From NCBI GenBank assembly GCA_040902855.1, contig JBBDWN010000009.1, positions 1 through 52,551 on the forward strand: a stretch of 52,551 nt of DNA, given 5' to 3'. Position numbers and translations under genes: made by a program. How positions within the stretch are numbered: the first letter of the stretch is position 1; each line of letters starts with the position of its first letter. Under the pieces are notes generated by a model. That model saw only the letters and a list, made by a program, of their open reading frames with translations, made no database searches and was not told the origin of the DNA. This DNA comes from DATHWB01 sp040902855. Lineage in GTDB: Bacteria > Actinomycetota > Acidimicrobiia > Spongiisociales > ZC4RG35. Below are positions 35,175-43,877 of this stretch, one piece after another.

Positions 35175-36500
35175 GTGACCTCCCGCTCCCTCAGACTTCT
35201 CCTGCTGTGCGCGTCCGTGGCCATCGGCGCCTGTTCGCCCGAGGCGGTTGAGACGCCCACCACTTCCACGGTGGCCGGTTCGGCTACCACGCCATCGACG
35301 TCGGAGACGACGACCACTACGGCTCAGCCGCAGACCACGTTGCCGCTCGGAACCGAGGATCTCCCCCTGTCGATGCGGGAGGAGATCGCCGGGCTCATCA
35401 CACTGACTGAAGAGTTGCGAGAGCTCACCTTTCTCCAACCTCCGAAGATCGTGGTCGTGACCGAAGAGGAACTCGAAGCGCGGGTCCGCGAGTCGATCGC
35501 CGAGGATGTCGAGGATGTTCCTGCGGACGAGGCGTTGCTGGAGTTGCTCGGATTGATCGACCCGGAGGTCGATCTCTTGCAGCTGTACCTGGATCTCTAC
35601 GGGGAACAGGTCGCCGGGTACTACGACGGGGAGGTCGGCGAGTTGGTCGTTCCGGCCGCCGAGACCCTGTCCCCGCTGCAGAAGGCGACCTTGGTCCATG
35701 AACTCACCCACGTCCTCACTGATCAGCGGTTCGGGTTCAACGCCGTCTACGAAGGACTGATCGAGGATCAACGCTTCGACGAAGCGGTCGCGTTCCTCTC
35801 GGTGATAGAAGGCGACGCCACCCTCACCGAACTCCTCTATATCCAGGATCTCGACGTGAGCGCACGGCAGGATCTCCTTGCGGAGATCTTCGGCGCCGAC
35901 TCGACCGTCCTGGACACTGCCCCGGAGTTCCTGCAGAACTCCCTCTTCTTCCCGTATCACGAGGGTCTCGCCTTCGTCCAGCGCTCGTACGAGTTGGGTG
36001 GATTCGACGAGGTCAACCGCCTCTATGTCGAGCCTCCGACGTCGTCCGAGCAGATCATCAACCCGAGGGACTATCAGCGGGACATGCCCATCCCGGTGGA
36101 GGTCTCCGAGCATGTTCTGTCCGGGTACGACGTCGTGTTCCGGTCGACGTGGGGCGAACTGAGTTTCGACCTCATGTTCGAACAGATTCTGGGCGGAGCC
36201 CCCGAGGCGAGTGACGGATGGGGCGGGGACGCCTACATCCAGTGGTTCGACGGCTCCGACGCCGCCCTGCTCATCGAGTTCGTCGGCGACTCCCCGACCG
36301 ACGCCCAGGAGTTGCACGCCGCATTGGTCAGTTACGTGACGGTGGGAATGGGGGTGGCAGTCGAGTCACAGGAGACGAACGGTGGCGTCGTGTTCGAGGG
36401 CGACGACTTCGCCTTCGTCCGCGTGGTGGCCGATCGGGTTTGGTTCGTGGCGGCCGGCGACCCTGCGATCGGCTCGGAGATCGTCGCCGCTCTGCCCTGA
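35175..36500 (+). CDS. Lipoprotein with an HExxH metallopeptidase motif
   Basis: The 441-residue protein has a lipoprotein signal peptide with lipobox ending at C20 (VAIGACSP), then a Thr/Ser-rich linker (~24-55) typical of surface tethers. A motif VHELTHVLTDQRF near residue 175 is a gluzincin-type HExxH zinc site, with candidate third ligands in AVAFLSVIEGDATLTELLY about 40 residues later. AGYYDGEVGELVVP precedes the motif, as in related uncharacterised actinobacterial proteins. Peptidase activity is inferred. The later ~200 residues have no family I can name. Confidence 0.7.
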   Translation: MTSRSLRLLLLCASVAIGACSPEAVETPTTSTVAGSATTPSTSETTTTTAQPQTTLPLGTEDLPLSMREEIAGLITLTEELRELTFLQPPKIVVVTEEELEARVRESIAEDVEDVPADEALLELLGLIDPEVDLLQLYLDLYGEQVAGYYDGEVGELVVPAAETLSPLQKATLVHELTHVLTDQRFGFNAVYEGLIEDQRFDEAVAFLSVIEGDATLTELLYIQDLDVSARQDLLAEIFGADSTVLDTAPEFLQNSLFFPYHEGLAFVQRSYELGGFDEVNRLYVEPPTSSEQIINPRDYQRDMPIPVEVSEHVLSGYDVVFRSTWGELSFDLMFEQILGGAPEASDGWGGDAYIQWFDGSDAALLIEFVGDSPTDAQELHAALVSYVTVGMGVAVESQETNGGVVFEGDDFAFVRVVADRVWFVAAGDPAIGSEIVAALP

Positions 36501-36546
36501 GTGCGAGGCTTCACCTCCTGGCCTCTCGCCGATACCGTCCCGGTGC

Positions 36547-36951
36547 ATGGATCTCGTCGACGTCTCCATCGGTGAGGCGGACTATCGGGCCGTCAAGGTC
36601 CCGACATCCTTCGTCGACCGCTGGCGGGGGATGAAGGTCAGGACCGGGGCGATGGTCTTCTCCACCTCGTCGGTGCACGGTTTCGGAATGGATCGGGATC
36701 TCACCGTCGTTGCCATCGACGCAGCCGGCATCGTGATCGCCGTCAAGACCCTGCGACCGAGATGGATCGTCGCCGTGCCCCGGGCACGTCACATCCTCGA
36801 ACTCGAGATCGGTCTCCCGCGCCCGCGTGTCGGCGACCCTGTCCGGTTCTACGATCGTGTCCATGGTGGGACGACTGGTGGTGTGCGCGACTCCGATCGG
36901 CAACCTGGGAGACATCTCTCAGCGTCTCGTCGAGACGCTGAGAAGCGCTGA
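36547..36951 (+). CDS. DUF192-like protein
   Basis: The 134-residue frame contains the DUF192/COG1430 pattern: VPTSFVDRWRGMKVRTGAMV, FSTSSVHGFGM, LTVVAIDAAGIVIAVKTLRP and ILELEIGLPRPRVGDPVRF. Function is unknown; the family is a small beta-barrel, often secreted, though no signal peptide is seen here. TACCGT ends 8 nt before the ATG. The last ~30 residues read through the start of rsmI in another frame (89-bp overlap) and are arginine-rich, so the true end may have been closer to residue 105. Confidence 0.75.
   Translation: MDLVDVSIGEADYRAVKVPTSFVDRWRGMKVRTGAMVFSTSSVHGFGMDRDLTVVAIDAAGIVIAVKTLRPRWIVAVPRARHILELEIGLPRPRVGDPVRFYDRVHGGTTGGVRDSDRQPGRHLSASRRDAEKR
36850..36855 (+). promoter_or_regulatory. 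-10 box TACGAT, leaderless rsmI
   Basis: TACGAT ends 7 nt before the ATG at 36863 and lies inside the DUF192 reading frame. Confidence 0.45.
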
Positions 36952-37675
36952 CGTCGTCTACGCCGAGGACACCCGCCGCACGGGCATCCTGCTCGCCCAC
37001 ATCGGCGCATCACCAGAGGTGCGGAGTTTCTTCATCGGGAACGAGGGCATCCGGTCGACTGAGATCGAAGATCGGATCGGTTCAGGCGAGACAGTCGCCC
37101 TCGTCACCGATGCGGGAACTCCGGCGTTGGCGGATCCCGGGGTGCTGGCAGTCAGAGCCGCTCGACGCGCCGGCGGCGTCGTGACCGTCATACCTGGTCC
37201 CAGCGCCGTCACCGCGGCCTTGGGGGTGTCGGGTTTCGGAGGCGACCGATTCGCGTTCGAGGGTTTCATTCCTCGCAAGGGTGCAGATCGCGGGAGGCGG
37301 CTGTCGGCCATGGCCGCCGAGGATCGCCCGGTGGTGTGGTTCAGTTCCCCCCGTCGGGTGCTCGTCGATCTCGAGGACTTGGCCGCCCACGCAGGCGACG
37401 ATCGGCAAGTGTGTGTCGCACGAGAGCTGACGAAACGCTTCGAGGAGGTGTGGTGGGGCTCCCTGCGCGGCGCGATCGTCAGATGGACCGAGACCGAACC
37501 GCGGGGCGAGTTCACGCTGGTCCTGGAACCAGGCATTCCCGAGTCCATGACTCTCGACGATGCGGTGGCGATCGGGAAGCGGCTTGTCGCCGACGGTGCC
37601 ACCCGTTCCGAAGCCGCCCGCACCGTGGCCCGTCAGACGGGGATTGCCCGACGGTCGATCTACGACGGGATCTGA
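36863..37675 (+). CDS. rsmI: 16S rRNA (cytidine1402-2'-O)-methyltransferase
   Basis: The 270-residue protein opens with LVVCATPIGNLGDISQRLVE, followed by YAEDTRRTGILL, TDAGTPALADPG and VIPGPSAVTAALGVSG. These are the defining blocks of the SAM-binding RsmI family (tetrapyrrole-methylase fold). It methylates the 2'-O of C1402 in the ribosomal decoding centre. A C-terminal RsmI HTH-like segment (ATRSEAARTVARQTGIARRS) is present. It ends 3 bp from the convergent AbrB-type gene. Confidence 0.95.
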   Translation: MVGRLVVCATPIGNLGDISQRLVETLRSADVVYAEDTRRTGILLAHIGASPEVRSFFIGNEGIRSTEIEDRIGSGETVALVTDAGTPALADPGVLAVRAARRAGGVVTVIPGPSAVTAALGVSGFGGDRFAFEGFIPRKGADRGRRLSAMAAEDRPVVWFSSPRRVLVDLEDLAAHAGDDRQVCVARELTKRFEEVWWGSLRGAIVRWTETEPRGEFTLVLEPGIPESMTLDDAVAIGKRLVADGATRSEAARTVARQTGIARRSIYDGI

Positions 37676-37678
37676 CCA

Positions 37679-37912
37679 CTAGACGAGCTGGCTGCGACAA
37701 CCTGTGCAGATACCGCGTCCCTTGAACACCCCGACGTGTTCGGTGGCGCCACAGAAGATGCAGGTGTCCTCCAGCTTGCGCAGGACGATGTTCGGTCCCT
37801 CGATCGAGATCACGAGCTGGTCGCCTTCCCGGATGTTGAAGAGACGACGCGTCTCGGCCGGGATGACGATCCTTCCGAGATCGTCGATCTTGCGAGCGAT
37901 ACCAGCGTCCAC
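37679..37912 (-). CDS. AbrB/SpoVT-type regulator with a C-terminal zinc ribbon
   Basis: The 77-residue protein has an AbrB swapped-hairpin DNA-binding domain (1-47: AGIARKIDDLGRIVIPAETR, then LFNIREGDQLVI). A short ribbon follows with two CxxC knuckles, CIFC and CTGC. The ribbon may stabilise a dimer or sense metal or redox; this is inference. A global transition-type regulator is likely, but targets are unknown. It is divergent from tatD across 88 bp. Confidence 0.88.
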   Translation of the reverse strand: MDAGIARKIDDLGRIVIPAETRRLFNIREGDQLVISIEGPNIVLRKLEDTCIFCGATEHVGVFKGRGICTGCRSQLV

Positions 37913-38000
37913 GTCACCTCCTGGCCACGCCGAGACTACCGAGGCAACCAGGGGAGGGGTCGGCGAGGAGCAGATGTTTCGCTGCTTGCATGTCGCAGGT

Positions 38001-38753
38001 ATGGGATGGGTCGATACGCACTGTCATCTTCAACTCGACGGGCGACCGCCGGCCGACCTCCTCAGTCGCGCCCAAGACGTCGACTGGGTCGTCGTTCCGG
38101 GTGTCGATGCCGAGTCGTCAGTCGCAGCGAAGGCTCTGGCGGCGGAGTTTCCCCACCGGGTCCGCTGGTCGGCCGGACTGCATCCGCACGATGCCGAGGC
38201 GTGGCCCGACCAGAAGAGGGCGATCGAGGACATGGCGGCTGAGGCGAGCGCGGTCGGCGAGACGGGGCTGGACTACTACCGGAACCTCGCATCGCCCGAG
38301 GCTCAGCGACGTGCGTTCTCGGATCAGATCGACCTCGCCCAGGAGCATTCGAAGCCTCTCATCGTGCACTGTCGGGATGCGTTCGCCGACGTCCACGACA
38401 TGTTGGCCGACGCCGCCCTCGGGGAACGAGCGATCCTCCACTGCTGGACCGGTGGCCCGAGGTGGACCAAGCGGTTCGTCGAACTCGGTGTCACGTTTTC
38501 CTTCGCCGGGCCTGTCGCGTTCGAGACCGGCGAGACGGTGCGGTTCGGCGCCGCGCACGTTCCCCCTGCGACGGCGATGGTCGAAACCGACACTCCGTAC
38601 CTCGCGCCTCCTCCCCATCGAAGTGAGCAGAACGAACCGGCCTGGGTCGGTCTCGTCGGACGTGCGCTTGCCGAGGTGTGGGGGCTCCCCCTCGAAGAGG
38701 TCGCCGCCTCGACCTCTGCCCGGGCGGCGCGACTCTTCGGAGACCCGCGATGA
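38001..38753 (+). CDS. TatD-family metal-dependent hydrolase
   Basis: The 250-residue protein has the TatD pattern: VDTHCHL at the start (HxH), AVGETGLDYYRN with the bridging Glu, PLIVHCRDA, ILHCWTG and ETDTPYLAPPPHR. Family members are metal-dependent DNases or hydrolases with roles in DNA repair. The ATG at 38001 places VDTHCH near the N-terminus as usual; longer frames upstream are noise. It overlaps rsmA by ATGA, a common tatD-rsmA-ispE order. Confidence 0.93.
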   Translation: MGWVDTHCHLQLDGRPPADLLSRAQDVDWVVVPGVDAESSVAAKALAAEFPHRVRWSAGLHPHDAEAWPDQKRAIEDMAAEASAVGETGLDYYRNLASPEAQRRAFSDQIDLAQEHSKPLIVHCRDAFADVHDMLADAALGERAILHCWTGGPRWTKRFVELGVTFSFAGPVAFETGETVRFGAAHVPPATAMVETDTPYLAPPPHRSEQNEPAWVGLVGRALAEVWGLPLEEVAASTSARAARLFGDPR

Positions 38754-39562
38754 GGGCTCAGGCGCGCTCGGAGGTGCGAGATCTCTTGGAACGCCACGGA
38801 ATACGACCGGTGAAGACTCTCGGGCAGCACTTCCTGGTCGACCCCAACATCACGCGCAAGATCGTGGCGCTGTCTGGCGTCGGCGCAGGCGACGCAGTCG
38901 TCGAGGTCGGTCCCGGTACCGGCACGTTGACGATCTCGCTGGCCGCGATCGGTGCCGACGTGGTCGCCTACGAGATCGACAGAAAGCTCGAGGCGCTTCT
39001 GACGGAGGTCTTCTCGGGGTCGTCGATCGAACTCAGATTCGCCGACATCGCCGACGTCGACCTCGCCTCTGCCCTCGACCCCGATCGGGCGTGGGCGATG
39101 GTGGCGAACCTGCCATATAACGTCGGAACTTCAGTGGTGCTCGACACCCTGCGCCATGTGCCCCAGGTCACACGATTCGTCGTGATGGTCCAGACGGAGG
39201 TGGCCGAGCGTTTGGTGGCGGGGCCGGGATCGAGGACGTACGGGCTCCCGAGCGTCGTCGTCGGGATTCACGGCCGGAGCCGACTCGAGTTCAGGGTTCC
39301 TCCCCAGGTGTTCCTGCCACCGCCGAATGTCGGCTCGGCGGTGGTCTCGATCGAGCGTGTGCCAGCCTCCCCGTTCGCCGCGCGCGCAATCGATCTGGCG
39401 TCCGCCGGCTTCGGACAGAGACGCAAGATGCTCCGTACATCCCTCGCCGGGGCGCTGACCAAGCCGAGCATCGTGCTCGAGGCGGCGGGCATCGCCCCCA
39501 CGGCCCGGGCCGAAGAGTTGGGGGTTGCCGACTGGATACGTTTGGCGGCGGTGAGTTCGTGA
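38750..39562 (+). CDS. rsmA: 16S rRNA dimethyladenosine transferase
   Basis: The 270-residue methyltransferase has KTLGQHFLVDPNITRKIV, the SAM loop VVEVGPGTGTLT and the catalytic NLPYNVGTS. It dimethylates A1518 and A1519 of 16S rRNA during 30S maturation; loss gives kasugamycin resistance in other bacteria. The C-terminal helical domain ends with VADWIRLAAV. It overlaps both neighbours (ATGA with tatD, GTGA with ispE). Confidence 0.96.
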   Translation: MRAQARSEVRDLLERHGIRPVKTLGQHFLVDPNITRKIVALSGVGAGDAVVEVGPGTGTLTISLAAIGADVVAYEIDRKLEALLTEVFSGSSIELRFADIADVDLASALDPDRAWAMVANLPYNVGTSVVLDTLRHVPQVTRFVVMVQTEVAERLVAGPGSRTYGLPSVVVGIHGRSRLEFRVPPQVFLPPPNVGSAVVSIERVPASPFAARAIDLASAGFGQRRKMLRTSLAGALTKPSIVLEAAGIAPTARAEELGVADWIRLAAVSS

Positions 39563-40404
39563 GTCCGGCGGTCTGGGAAGCACCGGCGAAGTTGAATCTC
39601 TCCCTCGAGGTCCGTTCGCGCGACCGATCCGGGTATCACCCGTTGCGGTCTCTGTGTCAGACCATCGACCGCGTCGATCTCCTGACGATCGGCACCGGGG
39701 AGGACGAGCGCCTGGTGGTTGCGGGAGACGATCTCCCCGACGGCGAGGACAACCTCGTCTGGAAAGCTGTCAGGTGTCTCGTCGGCCGACCGGATCGCCC
39801 CCGCCTGGACATGCGTCTGGAAAAGCACATCCCGGCCGCCGCCGGACTGGGCGGGGGATCTTCGGATGCGGCGGCCGCACTCCGCGGCGTCGCCCGTGTC
39901 TACTCCCTGCTCGATGAGGACGTCGTCCGCTGTGCGCCCGAGATCGGAGCCGACGTCAGCTACTTCCTGTCTGGAGGCTCGATGTGGATGGAGGGGCACG
40001 GTGAGGTGCTGACCGAAGTCGAGCCGATCGAGGGATTCAGCGTGCTCGTCGCCGTTCCGAACATCGGTATCCCCACCTCGGCCGCCTACGCCCGCTGGGA
40101 CGAGTTGGACGGCCCGACAGGGCCGACGGTCGATGGCCGGGATCTCCCCCCATCACTCCGCGAGTACGGGCCGCTGCGCAACGATCTGACCCCGGCCGCC
40201 ATCTCGCTCCAACCGGAGCTTGCCGACTGGTCGGTGGAGCTGTCTCGAGGGTTGGGGCGGCCCGTCGTGATGACGGGAAGTGGATCGGCCCACTTTGCGT
40301 TCTTCGCCGACATGGACGAGGCCGCAGAGGCGGGGAGACAGGTGACCGACGTGCGGACGGTGTTCGCAGCCGACCTGCGGAGGGCCGGGGTCACATCTCG
40401 GTAA
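39559..40404 (+). CDS. ispE: 4-diphosphocytidyl-2-C-methyl-D-erythritol kinase
   Basis: The 281-residue GHMP kinase has the N-terminal APAKLNLSLEVRSRDRSGYH, the ATP loop IPAAAGLGGGSSDAAAALRG (~90-109) and the third motif VMTGSGSAHFAFF. It phosphorylates CDP-methylerythritol in the MEP isoprenoid pathway. The GTG start overlaps the rsmA stop. A tRNA-Gln follows 20 bp after the stop. Confidence 0.95.
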   Translation: MSPAVWEAPAKLNLSLEVRSRDRSGYHPLRSLCQTIDRVDLLTIGTGEDERLVVAGDDLPDGEDNLVWKAVRCLVGRPDRPRLDMRLEKHIPAAAGLGGGSSDAAAALRGVARVYSLLDEDVVRCAPEIGADVSYFLSGGSMWMEGHGEVLTEVEPIEGFSVLVAVPNIGIPTSAAYARWDELDGPTGPTVDGRDLPPSLREYGPLRNDLTPAAISLQPELADWSVELSRGLGRPVVMTGSGSAHFAFFADMDEAAEAGRQVTDVRTVFAADLRRAGVTSR

Positions 40405-40424
40405 GCTTTCGTTGTCCCCGAGTT

Positions 40425-40496
40425 TGGGGGGTGGTGTAATTGGCAGCACGACGGGTTTTGGTCCCGTTGGTACGGGTTCGATTCCTGTCCCCCCAG
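40425..40496 (+). tRNA. tRNA-Gln (anticodon TTG)
   Basis: Acceptor strands TGGGGGG / CCCCCCA pair fully. The anticodon stem ACGGG/CCCGT encloses the loop TTTTGGT, giving TTG. The T-arm ACGGG-TTCGATT-CCTGT has one G-T pair. The discriminator is G and CCA is not encoded. Confidence 0.95.
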
Positions 40497-40534
40497 CGTG
40501 TGAACCTGTTGACGATGCGACTAGGAGGGTGTTG

Positions 40535-41938
40535 ATGAGCCACGTCGCCGTGGTGCTGGCGGCGGGTGAGGGAACCCGGATGCGGTCAGCGATTCCAAAG
40601 GTCCTGCATCCTGTCGCGGGCCGCTCGATGCTCGCCTGGGTGCTCGAAGCCGTCTCGGAGACCAAGCCGGAACGCACGGTTGTCGTCGTCGGCCATGGCG
40701 CAGACGAGGTCATCGACAGTCTCCCCGAAGGCGTCGAACACTGTGTGCAGTTCGAGCGGCTCGGCACGGCGCACGCGGCTTCCGTGGCACTCGACCATCT
40801 CGGCGCCCTCATGCCCGGAACGGGAGTGCTGGTCCTTCCCGGAGACACTCCACTGATCGACGGGGCGACGCTCACCGGATTGATCGAAACGCATCACCGG
40901 GATGGCGGAACCGTGTCACTTCTCTCGACAGTCGTTGACGACCCGACCGGCTACGGCAGGATCGTTCGGGACGCGACGGGAGCTGTGATCGGCATCGTCG
41001 AGCAGGCAGACGCCTCGGCCGGCCAGGAGGCCATCACCGAGATCAACGCCGGGATGTACGTCTTCGACGGCGCGGCAATGGCGCACGATCTCGGACGGGT
41101 CACCTCCGACAACGCCCAGGGCGAGTACTACCTGCCCGATCTTGTCGCAATCGCCACCAGTCGCCACGATACGGTGCTGGCGATTCGCGCCTCCGCCGAC
41201 CGGGTTGCCGGGGTGAACACGCACACGCACCTCGCCGCCGCGGCAGCCGTACTGCGGTCCCGCCTGGCGGAACAATGGATGGCGGCGGGCGTACGGATGA
41301 TCGATCCGTCCTCTGTCTATCTCGATGCAGACGTGCGTCTCGATCCCGGTGTGGTCCTCTATCCGGGTGTGCATCTCGAGACCGGGACGGTGGTGGAGTC
41401 AGGAGCGATCGTCGGACCCGATGTGTTCGCCTCGGCTTCGTCGATCGGATCGGGATCCCGCGTGTGGTACTCCGTGCTGCGCGGGGCCGAAGTCGGCGAA
41501 GGGTGCCAGGTCGGGCCGTACGCCTCGCTGCGTCCGGGCACGGTCATTCGCAAGGACGGCAAGGTCGGAACGTTCGTGGAGACGAAGAACACCGTGATCG
41601 GCGAGGGATCGAAGGTTCCCCACCTCAGCTACATGGGCGACGCCAGAATCGGTGCCGGCTCCAACATCGGTGCAGGAACCATCACCTGCAACTACGACGG
41701 CTTCGCCAAGCACGAGACGATCATCGGAGACGGAGTGTTGGTCGGGTCCGACACGATGCTCGTCGCTCCCGTCACCATCGGCGACGGAGCGATGACCGCA
41801 GCAGGATCGACCATCACCGAAGATGTGGAACCTGGCGCACTGGGAGTAGCCCGGGGTCGGCAGCGGAATGTGCCGGACTTCGTCCGTCGGCTGGCCGACC
41901 GCTACCGTGCGCCCCGTTCGGGAGATGACCCGGAGTAG
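40535..41938 (+). CDS. glmU: Bifunctional GlmU: GlcNAc-1-P uridylyltransferase / GlcN-1-P acetyltransferase
   Basis: The 467-residue protein has a pyrophosphorylase domain (1-~225) with VVLAAGEGTRMRSAIPKVLH (6-25) and GTAHAASVAL, then a left-handed beta-helix of hexapeptide repeats (~250-430). The repeats include VGTFVETKNTVIGEGSKVPH, LSYMGDARIGAG and GTITCNYDGFAKHET, the acetyl-CoA site. It makes UDP-GlcNAc for peptidoglycan. AGGAGGGT precedes the ATG by 4 nt. It is followed by prs 13 bp later, the usual glmU-prs pair. Confidence 0.97.
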   Translation: MSHVAVVLAAGEGTRMRSAIPKVLHPVAGRSMLAWVLEAVSETKPERTVVVVGHGADEVIDSLPEGVEHCVQFERLGTAHAASVALDHLGALMPGTGVLVLPGDTPLIDGATLTGLIETHHRDGGTVSLLSTVVDDPTGYGRIVRDATGAVIGIVEQADASAGQEAITEINAGMYVFDGAAMAHDLGRVTSDNAQGEYYLPDLVAIATSRHDTVLAIRASADRVAGVNTHTHLAAAAAVLRSRLAEQWMAAGVRMIDPSSVYLDADVRLDPGVVLYPGVHLETGTVVESGAIVGPDVFASASSIGSGSRVWYSVLRGAEVGEGCQVGPYASLRPGTVIRKDGKVGTFVETKNTVIGEGSKVPHLSYMGDARIGAGSNIGAGTITCNYDGFAKHETIIGDGVLVGSDTMLVAPVTIGDGAMTAAGSTITEDVEPGALGVARGRQRNVPDFVRRLADRYRAPRSGDDPE

Positions 41939-41951
41939 GTGGAGGAAGTCC

Positions 41952-42923
41952 GTGGACATCGTCAGCCGTAACCGACTCATGCTGTTTTCGGGCAGCATCA
42001 ACCAGTCCCTTGCCGAAGAGGTCGCGGACCTCCTCGGCGTCAAGCTGGGCGACTTGCATCGTTCCCGCTTCGCCAACGGAGAACTCTACGCCCGCCCGAA
42101 TGAGAGCGTTCGCGGTGCGTCGTGTTTCGTGATCCAGAGCCATTCGGGCCAGATCAACGACGCCATCATGGAACAGCTCATCATCATCGATGCGCTGCGC
42201 CGTGCCTCGGCTCGCAGGATCACCGCCGTCATGCCCTTTTACGGCTATGCCCGCCAGGACAAGAAGGTCCTGCCCCGTGAACCGATCACCGCCCGGTTGG
42301 TGGCCGACCTCTTCATGACAGCCGGAGCCGATCGGATCGTTTCCGTCGACCTCCACACCGGCCAGCTGCAGGGGTTCTTCAACAACCCCATGGACCATCT
42401 GACGGCGCTTCCGATCATCACCGACTATCTCAGAGGGAGCTTCGACGGACCGGTCGCGGTCGTATCACCGGATGCCGGCGGTGTGAAGCGGGCGGAGAAA
42501 TACGCCAAGCACCTCGAGGCGACTGTCGCTTTCGTCTACAAGCGTCGTTCGCCGGACGAGCACAACGTCTCCGAGGCTCTCGAAGTGTCCGGTGACGTGG
42601 AAGGACGGCATGCGCTGATCGTCGACGACATCATCGACACGGCGGGCACGGTATGCAATGCAGCCGAACTCCTCCGGGCAGGCGGCGCACTGAGCGTACG
42701 GATCGCCGCCACCCACGCCGTGTTGTCCGGGCCGGCCCTGGACCGTCTCAAGAATGCCCCAGTTGACGAAGTCATCGTGACGAACACCCTTCCGGTGTCG
42801 GACGACGCACGGCAACTCGACAAGCTCAAGGTTTTGTCGATCGGCCCCATCCTGGCTGAGGCTCTTCAGGCGATCCTCATGGATTCGAGCGTCTCGGAGA
42901 TCTTTCTCGGCGACAATACCTGA
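41952..42923 (+). CDS. prs: Ribose-phosphate pyrophosphokinase
   Basis: The 323-residue enzyme has the class I PRPP synthetase blocks SRFANGELYARPNESVRG, YGYARQDKK (ATP loop), DLHTGQLQGFF and the ribose-phosphate loop LIVDDIIDTAGT. It makes PRPP for nucleotides, histidine and tryptophan. The GTG at 41952 (VDIVSRNRL) follows GGAGGAAG at good spacing; the upstream in-frame start is inside glmU. It is convergent with the LysM gene after 6 bp. Confidence 0.96.
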   Translation: MDIVSRNRLMLFSGSINQSLAEEVADLLGVKLGDLHRSRFANGELYARPNESVRGASCFVIQSHSGQINDAIMEQLIIIDALRRASARRITAVMPFYGYARQDKKVLPREPITARLVADLFMTAGADRIVSVDLHTGQLQGFFNNPMDHLTALPIITDYLRGSFDGPVAVVSPDAGGVKRAEKYAKHLEATVAFVYKRRSPDEHNVSEALEVSGDVEGRHALIVDDIIDTAGTVCNAAELLRAGGALSVRIAATHAVLSGPALDRLKNAPVDEVIVTNTLPVSDDARQLDKLKVLSIGPILAEALQAILMDSSVSEIFLGDNT

Positions 42924-42929
42924 GGCCCG

Positions 42930-43490
42930 CTACGCCGGAGGCAGGAGCACCTTGTCACCGGGGTGGATGAGGTTGACGTCTGCGAACCGGTCCCGGTTCA
43001 CATCCACCACTCGCCGCCAATAGTCGCCGACGTCTCCATCCGTGTTGTCTGCGGCGATCGTCCACATGCTGTCGCCCGCTTGGACAACGACGAATGATGA
43101 CACGAGGTGTGATCTCACGACCTCGGTCTCCACGGTTCGCGCTGCCGGCGGGGGCGACAAAGGCAGCCGGACTTCACTGGCAGCGGCAGGCAGGGCCGAT
43201 CCGGCAACGAGCACGATGGGAGCGGCGCCGCGCAGGATCGGGAGGAGCGCCCGGCGGGCCAGCCGTTCCAGGCTGCCGCTTCCGAGTTGACCGGCGATCG
43301 TGACTATCGACAACGCGGCGAGTTGGCTCCCCGTCAACCCGATCGCGGCGAGTCGGATCAGTGCAGCAGTCGCATCTTCGGGGCGGGATGACGTGAGCCA
43401 GTCGATCGACCACTCGACGACGATCCAACTCGGATCGATCACGACGAGCCCGGAGAACACTGCAGCGATGAGGATGATGCGCGTTGCCAT
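42930..43490 (-). CDS. Membrane-anchored LysM protein
   Basis: The 186-residue protein has hydrophobic segments at ~3-20, ~48-70 and ~85-105, a Pro/Ala-rich linker, and a C-terminal LysM domain (~132-184: VVQAGDSMWTIAADNTDGDV, then NRDRFADVNLIHPGDKVLLP). LysM binds peptidoglycan or other GlcNAc polymers, so the tail should face the cell wall. The ATG at 43490 follows TACGTT by 6 nt, so the start looks leaderless. No catalytic domain is present. Confidence 0.8.
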   Translation of the reverse strand: MATRIILIAAVFSGLVVIDPSWIVVEWSIDWLTSSRPEDATAALIRLAAIGLTGSQLAALSIVTIAGQLGSGSLERLARRALLPILRGAAPIVLVAGSALPAAASEVRLPLSPPPAARTVETEVVRSHLVSSFVVVQAGDSMWTIAADNTDGDVGDYWRRVVDVNRDRFADVNLIHPGDKVLLPPA

Positions 43491-43570
43491 GGGGCGAACG
43501 TACGCAGATGGGAGGTCGGCTGGAACCACCCTGACCCCGTTACGATGCGGCTCGATCCAAAGGAGTGCAT

Positions 43571-43801
43571 GTGAAGGTCAGAATCGGTATCGCCGACTCG
43601 ACGAAGGTGATCGAACTCGAGGTGGCGGACGCCAAGGAGTTCGAGTCCAGCATCTCCGAGCAGATCGCGAGCAGCGACGGTCTGGTCTGGGTCGAGGATT
43701 CGAAGAAGCGTCGAGTTGGTATTCCCGCCTCGCGGGTCTCCTACGTCGAGGTGGACACGGACGACACGAAGACCAGTGTGGGTTTCGGTCCGTCTTCCTG
43801 A
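43571..43801 (+). CDS. DUF3107 family protein
   Basis: The 76-residue protein reads KVRIGIADSTKVIELEVAD, with a central acidic helix and ASRVSYVEVDTDDTKTSVGF at the end. It matches DUF3107, a small actinobacteria-specific family of unknown function. AAGGAG (43560-43565) lies 5 nt before the GTG at 43571, which I prefer over GTG 43565 in the same frame. A symmetrical hairpin terminator separates it from the convergent whiB. Confidence 0.9.
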   Translation: MKVRIGIADSTKVIELEVADAKEFESSISEQIASSDGLVWVEDSKKRRVGIPASRVSYVEVDTDDTKTSVGFGPSS

Positions 43802-43819
43802 CATGGCCCGAACGCGACA

Positions 43820-43841
43820 GAACCGGCCCGCAGGCCGGTTC
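43820..43841. terminator. Bidirectional hairpin terminator between DUF3107 and whiB
   Basis: GAACCGGCC and its exact complement form a 9-bp stem around a CGCA loop, followed by a T-rich CATCTATTT on the right. It lies between convergent genes. Confidence 0.75.
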
Positions 43842-43877
43842 CATCTATTTCGGTCGGAGGTGTTCTTGGTCGGAAGT

